A stretch of 33,356 nucleotides of DNA from a virus, in the IMG/VR virus record IMGVR_UViG_3300035158_000257, positions 1 to 33,356 of that record; one strand, 5' to 3'. This document shows positions 27,845-33,356 of the stretch, one piece after another (within the stretch, counting starts at the first letter, position 1; every line of letters starts with the position of its first letter). The translations under genes were made by a program, and so were the position numbers. The notes under the pieces were generated by a model. It did no database searches. It was given only the letters and a program-made list of their open reading frames with translations, and was not told where the DNA came from.

Positions 27845-30166
27845 TTATAACTCACGGAGCCATTGTACTATAGCGTTGAGCGTTGCCCAAATGTCGTTGA
27901 CGGTTTCTTCGATATCTTCTAACATCTCACGTGTGGTGCGCGTCGGGGTCGGTGATGGTAGTGGCGTGGCGGTTCGAGTTGGCGTAGCTGTTTTCGTAGG
28001 TGACTTTGTTGGTGTAGGCGTTGGTGCACTACTCGCACTGCGAACGGCTACACGATGAACAAACTCATCTCCGTCCCCACCGGAAGCTACTCGGAAATCG
28101 CTACCATGTAATTCATTTTGGAATGCGGCGTCTTTGACTAACCAGGTGAACTCTCGCCAGGTATTTGTACCGCCCTTGCGCATAGACTTCGCTATGAGAT
28201 CCCCTTTTTTGTTTTTGTACTCCAAAGTCAGCGTATCTTTACCGTAGTCCGCTGCGAGTACTGCAATTTCGTATTGATTCTTGTGCGCAAAAGCATCCTC
28301 AATGTCGAAGTAGATGTACTTTTCAGCGGTGTATCTCACTTGACGGGCGTACATGCTGTCACGGATGTCCTCTGGTAGGGCTTCGCGTGAGAGTCGTGGT
28401 GCACTACCATCGGGGCCGTCTTGTCTGTACAGCCAAAATTGCCAGTCACCTATCTTCCCGGAGCAGCCGCCACTTCCCCATTCATCTAAGGGATACTCAG
28501 CATCGCGGAGAACGGTCCATACGCTAGGCGTCGTGTACAAGTCGACGCCAAGATGTGTAGCAACGAATTGAAGCATTCCGGGATCTGTTTCCCGCAGCCA
28601 CTCTGGATGTACATCTATCGCGTCGGGATGATAATGCATTCCGGCCAGCCACGACCAATACTTCTGCTCTTTGTTACCGAACCCATATGCGGACTCGATC
28701 CAGATGGGCACGGTAGTTGAGTATTTACGCATCATATCCCAACTCCCAGTAAACGACCCGTGGCCTTGGTGACAGTCTACATCCATCCACATCCCAGAGT
28801 GTTTAAGTCCCGCAGGGGGTTCCAAGCTAACAGCAAGCTCCGCTATGGCCTTCCGCATGCCGCTGCCACCTGGTGCATGATCTATAAACACCGTTGTGCT
28901 TGGAAATGCTTCGTTGTACACACGCAAGGTTTTTTCCGTATACTGCCCGAATCTGTATCTAAGACCTCCTACTTGTTGATCGACGGCGGCATTCCAGTTA
29001 CAGTTGCTGTTCTTTATGAGCTGTGTTTCTCCGTCCAAACCAGTTGTAGCAACGATCGCGACGATTTGAGGATCGCTGTCGTACTTAGCACCAAGGGCGC
29101 GGATCATCTCATACCACGCTGCACGCCACATTGCGTCGTCGAATGCCGGCACGACGGCGATAGTTCCGCATCCGTGCAGTACGTGCCCAACACGATGCCC
29201 ATCGATTACAGCATAGTCTCTTGAGTACACCCACCTGGGGGTTGCATCATAAAATGTAGCGGCATCCCACGCATACGCGCTCGACAAGTAATTGTGGATC
29301 TTCAATATAATCGGTTTTTGTACGACTTCTCCAGTTGAGAGTGTCACAGTCAACTCACGTTCTTTTGCTAGGTTCTCTTCGATAGGCTTCCAATTATAGG
29401 TACCTCGAGCGGGATTAAGTTCTTCCCATGTATAAAAGTGGACAGAGCCTACAGGTACGCCAAGATGAAAATCCGTTCCGTAGTCGAACATCTGGTACAG
29501 AGCGGGTACGATTGGCTTTTTTGGGCTTTCAAGACGTGACAAACGCATCCAGTCCCAGTAACTGTCGTTGTGTTTTACCGCCCATTCGGCATCGCCGCAG
29601 AAGAAGACAGTGATAGATGACGTTTCCGCTGTAAAGGTCAGTTCGTGGTGTATCCATTCGTCCGTGGCTTTAAGCCCTGGAGGCGGCGTACTCCATGTCA
29701 ACTCTCCATTTTGTTCTACACCTATACTTGTCCGGTAGCTGCCGCCGGGGGATGAAACCCAAGGATCGTCGCCCGCGCTGGACCAAGCCCATACACGAGC
29801 CTCTAGGAGATACACAGCCCCCGGTGTGACGTCTACCTCCTGCCCAATGCTAAATCTATGTTGGGCAAATGTTGTAAAACCTTTTGTGAGCGTCGGAGAC
29901 GTACCGTCGGGGAACTCCCAGGAGACGTTAGATTTTATCTCCGGTCTGACAGCTCGTCGCCCATCGGGACGTTTATCTTTGTCCCAGTCAAAGTAGTTCC
30001 AACCTTCGGGTAAGGAAATCTCGGGGGTACCCTGCCACAGATGCGTCCCTCCTGAGAAATCCCCATTTTCCAACAGATTTTCTGGCCCGTTGGCGTGACT
30101 GGCTGAAGGAACTACGGCAGCGAGCAGACAAAGTATGAGTACGATAAGCCATGATCGGTGCTTCAT
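27845..30166 (-). CDS. exported glycoside-hydrolase-like protein with Pro/Thr linker and C-terminal helix
   Basis: ATG 30166 follows AAGGAGA. The 773-residue product begins with a clear signal peptide (basic, hydrophobic LIVLILCLLAAVV, cut near ASHA). NLLENGDFSGG starts a carbohydrate-binding-like beta sandwich (about residues 29-210). A TIM-barrel-like domain follows, with SVHFYTWEELNPARGTYNW, GLDGET and IWIESAYGF; the Glu residues in the last two are candidate catalytic acids. After about residue 700 comes a Pro/Thr linker (PTPTPTKSPTKTATPTRT), then a 28-residue amphipathic helix. A signal peptide is unusual for a virion protein, so it may be secreted before lysis. Confidence 0.7.
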   Translation of the reverse strand: MKHRSWLIVLILCLLAAVVPSASHANGPENLLENGDFSGGTHLWQGTPEISLPEGWNYFDWDKDKRPDGRRAVRPEIKSNVSWEFPDGTSPTLTKGFTTFAQHRFSIGQEVDVTPGAVYLLEARVWAWSSAGDDPWVSSPGGSYRTSIGVEQNGELTWSTPPPGLKATDEWIHHELTFTAETSSITVFFCGDAEWAVKHNDSYWDWMRLSRLESPKKPIVPALYQMFDYGTDFHLGVPVGSVHFYTWEELNPARGTYNWKPIEENLAKERELTVTLSTGEVVQKPIILKIHNYLSSAYAWDAATFYDATPRWVYSRDYAVIDGHRVGHVLHGCGTIAVVPAFDDAMWRAAWYEMIRALGAKYDSDPQIVAIVATTGLDGETQLIKNSNCNWNAAVDQQVGGLRYRFGQYTEKTLRVYNEAFPSTTVFIDHAPGGSGMRKAIAELAVSLEPPAGLKHSGMWMDVDCHQGHGSFTGSWDMMRKYSTTVPIWIESAYGFGNKEQKYWSWLAGMHYHPDAIDVHPEWLRETDPGMLQFVATHLGVDLYTTPSVWTVLRDAEYPLDEWGSGGCSGKIGDWQFWLYRQDGPDGSAPRLSREALPEDIRDSMYARQVRYTAEKYIYFDIEDAFAHKNQYEIAVLAADYGKDTLTLEYKNKKGDLIAKSMRKGGTNTWREFTWLVKDAAFQNELHGSDFRVASGGDGDEFVHRVAVRSASSAPTPTPTKSPTKTATPTRTATPLPSPTPTRTTREMLEDIEETVNDIWATLNAIVQWLREL

Positions 30167-30183
30167 TAGATTCTCCTTACAGT

Positions 30184-30450
30184 TTAAGCTGTTTCCCCGG
30201 GAAGTTGGTACACGTCAATTACCTCTACCGGCGTATCTGAACTTACGTTCCAGCAGTTCATCATCTCTGTGTCCCACATAATACCTACGCCCCAAGTTAA
30301 AAGCGCCGGTTCGTTGCCGCCAACGCCACGAACCGCCCCTCGTGCTAAAAAGGGCTCGCGCGTCCCTGCGCCGCGTCGGAGTATCAATACCTCCGGATCG
30401 TCGCGTACTAACCAGATCGCTAACTGTCGCTTCATTTTATTAAGCATCAT
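30184..30450 (-). CDS. small unknown protein in the structural block
   Basis: The minus-strand start is ATG 30450 or ATG 30447; AAGGAGG is so close that the second is better placed. The product is 87-88 residues: a helix (MKRQLAIWLVRDDPEV), then a Gly/Arg-rich region, then a beta-like end (VEVIDVYQL). It lies between the decoration-like gene and the exported glycosidase-like gene. No family recognised. Confidence 0.6.
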   Translation of the reverse strand: MMLNKMKRQLAIWLVRDDPEVLILRRGAGTREPFLARGAVRGVGGNEPALLTWGVGIMWDTEMMNCWNVSSDTPVEVIDVYQLPGETA

Positions 30451-30490
30451 TCCTCCTTATGCTTCATGTCTAGCTCCCCCGTTAAAATCT

Positions 30491-30916
30491 CTACACTATT
30501 ATCTGTACGTCTGCTACATCTCCGTCGGCCTTCTCGGTTAGAGCAATTCCGACAAGGTTACGAATTGTCGCGGCGTTGTCGCGACTCCCCAAACCCGCCG
30601 TGTTCGACGCGACAATCGCATCGCCGGGAACGATCTCCGGACCGTCGCAAGCGATAGACGCGCGTCCGTAGCCCTTGTGCGCGCACTTCACACGCGTACC
30701 AGGTTCAGCCCCCGTAATTGTAACGAGCGGTGCTCGAGCGCCACCACTTTCTGCGTATACGACAGCGTGTGTTGTTGTGTCATCTAGCACAACGACCTCA
30801 CCGACGCCGACGGAAAGTCCAGTGTTGTTTAGCAGATTGAGCATCGGCCTTTCACTAACTGTGAGTTTTCGTTGCAGTACATCCATCGTGCGGAATCGCT
30901 TTGCTATAATATCCAT
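30491..30916 (-). CDS. decoration-like (DUF2190-type) structural protein, tentative
   Basis: ATG 30916 follows AGGAGG by 11 nt on the minus strand. The 141-residue product is beta-rich and Gly/Val/Ala-rich. It contains NTGLSVGVGEVVVLDD, HKGYGRASIACDGPEIVPGDAIVASNTAG and VGIALTEKADGDVADVQIIV. The sequence 'G.V......PGD.....TAG......VGIAL......G....V' is typical of small capsid or tail decoration proteins. Position next to the tail gene supports a virion role; exact function is uncertain. Confidence 0.5.
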   Translation of the reverse strand: MDIIAKRFRTMDVLQRKLTVSERPMLNLLNNTGLSVGVGEVVVLDDTTTHAVVYAESGGARAPLVTITGAEPGTRVKCAHKGYGRASIACDGPEIVPGDAIVASNTAGLGSRDNAATIRNLVGIALTEKADGDVADVQIIV

Positions 30917-30990
30917 TGATTAGAAAATCCTCCTATCGATTAAGCGAAGTCCTACGGAAAACTCTCAGCAGATGCTCCAGAGTCTGAGTC

Positions 30991-33327
30991 TTATCCAGCA
31001 AAGTACGTCGATTCGTCCTCTTCTGGATATTCGTCTTCGATCGGCTCCCATCCGAGTACTTTCAATGTCGGTACGATATGTTCTCCAGACTCGTCGACCG
31101 TTACGTGTACTTCCGTAACCTGTAGATCGTAGATAGCGTCTTTGTGTACACCTGTGACGAGATACCCGAGGTCCCAATCCACGCTGTATAGACAATCCGG
31201 TGTGGGTTTTACTTCAAATGTGAACTCTATATTCTGGCGATTTTCCCACAAAAAAGCGTCGCCAAGCGCCATTAAAGCCGCAGTAGACGTCTCGGAACTC
31301 GCCTCTAGAAAGTCTTCGATGCGGTTGAATGGGGAGTCCTCTTGTGCGTCTACGAGGCTAGATCGCTCTACGATCTCACGATTGGCCCCGACGCCTTCGC
31401 CCGCGACGTACGCGTGCGTAACTTCTTCTAGCCGATTGTTTTCACGCACGGGCTCAGCCATATTTGCGCGGTCGATACTGAATACGACAGGTGCATTGCC
31501 GTCCGGATTGTCTATACGACGGTCAAGACCCCGCTGTGGAAAATGTGTCGTGAACCTAAATGCCGCGTCCTCGACGCGCTCGAGCGTGAAATCCGCTCCG
31601 AGTCCGGAAAGCGTTTGGACCATTTCGTACAGGTTATCGTAGCGATAGTGTAATGGACCTAACTCCACGCCGGAACCTGTATCGGGCGATACTGATACCC
31701 CTGGGAATTGCCGCTCTTCGTCGGCTAGCGAGCCGATCTGCGTACGTACGAGCGCCTTCATAATGTCTGTGAATGGACCAGTCAGACTAAGGAATGCTTC
31801 CCCCTCGGGAGGTTCTATGATGCGCCTGCGTAGCAGGTTAAGCAATCCAGGGCCCACAGATCGAAACTGATCTTTACCCGCGTCGTTTATCGCGAAGCGA
31901 TCGTACCGCTGTAGTCCCGTGAAGTCTTCTAGCCAGCTACCGCCTGGTGGATGGCGCATCACGCTGATAAGGTGGTCCAAACCGAAGTCGTCTGGGTCCA
32001 TTACAGAGGGCTCAAATCGAAGGTCGTACTCACCCTGGTCATTTAGGACCTTTCTGTACTCCAGCCTTTCGTACGCATCCGCGAGCGCTAGACTCTGGCC
32101 GTGTGGATCTCGAATGACGACGGAGTAGTTTGCTTCAAGGTCTTCGTCTTCCCAAACCTGCGGAGTGCCTGTGCGACAGACAGTTGTGGTACACCAAGCG
32201 CTGTAACCTGTGTCGCTGTACCTGGAACGAATGCGATACTGGTACGCGAACCCGCGTGCAACGGTGCAATCCTCGAAGGATTCGCTATTGGCTGGGAGCT
32301 CGGCTAGGGGAATCCATGCACTGCCAACGATGCGGCGCTCAACCCAGTACGACCACTCGCCAACGACGTTGTCTGCCCACGTGACGATCATACACTCTGT
32401 ATCTTCGTCCCAGGAACACGCGCAGCTCTCTGGAGGCGGTACTGCGAAAGCCTCAATAACAGGCAGTGATTGGCTGAGAGCGAAGTTGGGCATGAAGCTA
32501 ATACCACTTGGGCATTCCGCCGGCGCGTAGTAGCTATCTGTAATTACTGATGAGAAGCCCTCGTGCAGGTAGTGCTTTTGACTGTCCGCGTCTGCTGAGA
32601 CAACGTTAAAGCCGTCCCAAGCAATGCCGCTCGGACACTCTACCGGCGCGTCGTAACTGTCCGTGATTGTAGCTGAAAAGCCCTCGTGCAGGTAGTGCTT
32701 TTGACTCTCAGTGTCTGCTGAGATAACGTTTTCACCATCCCAAGTGACTCCGTTTGGACACTCTGCTGGCGCAGTGTAGCTATCTGTAATAGTCGCCGAG
32801 AAACCGTTATGCCGATAATGCTTCTGGCTGTCGGTGTCTACTGAGATGACATTGCTACCATCCCAAGTAATGCCGCTTGGGCATTCAGACGGTGCAGCAT
32901 AGCTATCTGTGATTGTCGCTGAAAAGCCTGCGTGTCGGTAGTGCGTCTGGCCGTCCGCGTCTACTGAGAGGACATGCGATCCGTCCCAGGTAATACCACT
33001 AGGACACTTCGCGGGCGCACCGTAGCTATCAACAATCGTGGATGAGAAGCCTTCATGCAGGTAGTGTTTTTGGCTGTCGATATCTGCTGATATGACATTA
33101 GGGCCGGAAACACAGGCGGGACTAGGCTCTACAGTCTCAACTTCTGCTTCTATTGTGAGATCAGATATGCGTGGCGCTACAGTGTTGACTTCTGCTTCTA
33201 TAGTGAGATCAGATACGCGTGGCGCTACAGTGTTGACTTCTGCTTCTATAGTGAGATCAGATACGCGTGGCGCTACAGTCTCAACTTCTGCTTCTATTGT
33301 GAGATCAGATAACCTAACATCCACCAT
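30991..33327 (-). CDS. ReqiPepy6 Gp37-like minor tail protein with repeat-rich N-terminal region
   Basis: The frame reads from ATG 33327, but no ribosome binding site precedes it and the frame stays open to the window edge, so the true start may lie outside. Residues 7-70 are four 16-residue repeats (SDLTIEAEVNTVAPRV). Residues 72-271 are five about 41-residue repeats of the CPSGITWDG..V.S.D..SQKHY type, like blades of a small beta-propeller. A fibronectin III-like region (about 300-390) follows, then the Gp37-like domain (about 395-778: VVIRDPHG, ERLEYRKVLNDQGEYDL, FRSVGPGLLNLLRRRII). Proteins of this family form the siphovirus tail tip. Confidence 0.8.
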   Translation of the reverse strand: MVDVRLSDLTIEAEVETVAPRVSDLTIEAEVNTVAPRVSDLTIEAEVNTVAPRISDLTIEAEVETVEPSPACVSGPNVISADIDSQKHYLHEGFSSTIVDSYGAPAKCPSGITWDGSHVLSVDADGQTHYRHAGFSATITDSYAAPSECPSGITWDGSNVISVDTDSQKHYRHNGFSATITDSYTAPAECPNGVTWDGENVISADTESQKHYLHEGFSATITDSYDAPVECPSGIAWDGFNVVSADADSQKHYLHEGFSSVITDSYYAPAECPSGISFMPNFALSQSLPVIEAFAVPPPESCACSWDEDTECMIVTWADNVVGEWSYWVERRIVGSAWIPLAELPANSESFEDCTVARGFAYQYRIRSRYSDTGYSAWCTTTVCRTGTPQVWEDEDLEANYSVVIRDPHGQSLALADAYERLEYRKVLNDQGEYDLRFEPSVMDPDDFGLDHLISVMRHPPGGSWLEDFTGLQRYDRFAINDAGKDQFRSVGPGLLNLLRRRIIEPPEGEAFLSLTGPFTDIMKALVRTQIGSLADEERQFPGVSVSPDTGSGVELGPLHYRYDNLYEMVQTLSGLGADFTLERVEDAAFRFTTHFPQRGLDRRIDNPDGNAPVVFSIDRANMAEPVRENNRLEEVTHAYVAGEGVGANREIVERSSLVDAQEDSPFNRIEDFLEASSETSTAALMALGDAFLWENRQNIEFTFEVKPTPDCLYSVDWDLGYLVTGVHKDAIYDLQVTEVHVTVDESGEHIVPTLKVLGWEPIEDEYPEEDESTYFAG
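32515..33114 (-). repeat. five tandem ~123-bp coding repeats (beta-propeller-like blades)
   Basis: Each unit encodes about 41 residues: CPSGITWDG, then V.SVD.DSQKHY.H.GFSATITDSY.APAE. The first unit is short (36 residues). Units differ at many synonymous sites, so they are old copies maintained by selection. The WDG and SQKHY positions are constant, while loops vary, as expected for a binding surface. Confidence 0.85.
33118..33309 (-). repeat. four tandem 48-bp coding repeats
   Basis: Each unit encodes SDLTIEAEV(E/N)TVAPR(V/I), 16 residues. The DNA copies are nearly identical (differences at a few positions), so they arose recently. The pattern alternates polar and hydrophobic residues like a beta spacer or short stalk. 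Copy number may vary between related phages. Confidence 0.9.
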
Positions 33328-33356
33328 ACGTCTATAGCCCTGACTTATGCCTCTGC

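Noticed and set aside
33118-33309. Non-coding tandem repeat or CRISPR
   Set aside because: The 48-bp units keep one reading frame and encode a regular 16-residue repeat of the tail protein.

Overview
The window looks like part of the genome of a tailed double-stranded DNA phage (siphovirus type), or a prophage or metagenomic contig of one. The evidence is a ReqiPepy6 Gp37-like minor tail protein, a phage replication and recombination block, dense small genes joined by ATGA/GTGA stop-start overlaps, strong AGGAGG-type ribosome binding sites and many GTG/TTG starts. No integrase, terminase, portal or capsid gene is inside the window. The host is bacterial. A secreted glycosidase-like protein with a long Pro/Thr linker resembles extracellular proteins of Chloroflexota, so that phylum is a tentative host guess only. 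All three stop codons end clear genes, so the standard code applies.

Layout. (1) 25-7682, plus strand: about 20 small accessory genes, mostly of unknown function. Between about 590 and 6950 the coding strand is strikingly A-rich and T-poor. The gene clusters there are separated by long imperfect stem-loops, and several proteins are paralogues of each other. Two MerR/excisionase-like HTH proteins lie at the end. (2) 7683-8509: a gene-free region with a terminator-like hairpin, at least eight exact TGTAAGAG repeats in both orientations and an AT-only tract. It is a good candidate for an iteron replication origin. (3) 8510-17298, plus strand: promoter-driven small genes. They include a stand-alone MutS mismatch-recognition domain, two PhoB-type winged helices, a thioredoxin-like protein, a SleB-like hydrolase, a RelA/SpoT-type HD hydrolase, a set of tiny membrane proteins, an orphan DNA methyltransferase, a DnaJ-type zinc protein and an ArsR-like regulator, plus a tRNA-like element. 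(4) 17295-27409, plus strand: the replication and recombination operon, preceded by a near-consensus sigma-70 promoter and a leader with a perfect 23-bp inverted repeat. It encodes a Cas4/RecB-like nuclease, a Sak4-like RecA-fold ATPase split by a 148-residue mini-intein, a DUF669/SSB-like protein, a primase-helicase fusion, a uracil-DNA glycosylase/DNA polymerase A fusion, a RuvC-like resolvase and an SNF2 helicase. (5) 27493-33327, minus strand: late or structural genes, comprising a holin-like membrane protein, the secreted glycosidase-like protein, two small proteins (one decoration-like) and the repeat-bearing tail protein.

How the parts fit together. The HTH proteins and origin repeats probably control replication initiation. 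The operon from 17505 supplies priming, unwinding, synthesis with uracil surveillance, single-strand binding, recombination and junction resolution. The minus-strand block builds the tail tip and acts on host surface polysaccharide. The accessory block at 25-7682 probably holds host-takeover or counter-defence functions, but no gene there can be given a firm molecular role from sequence alone.
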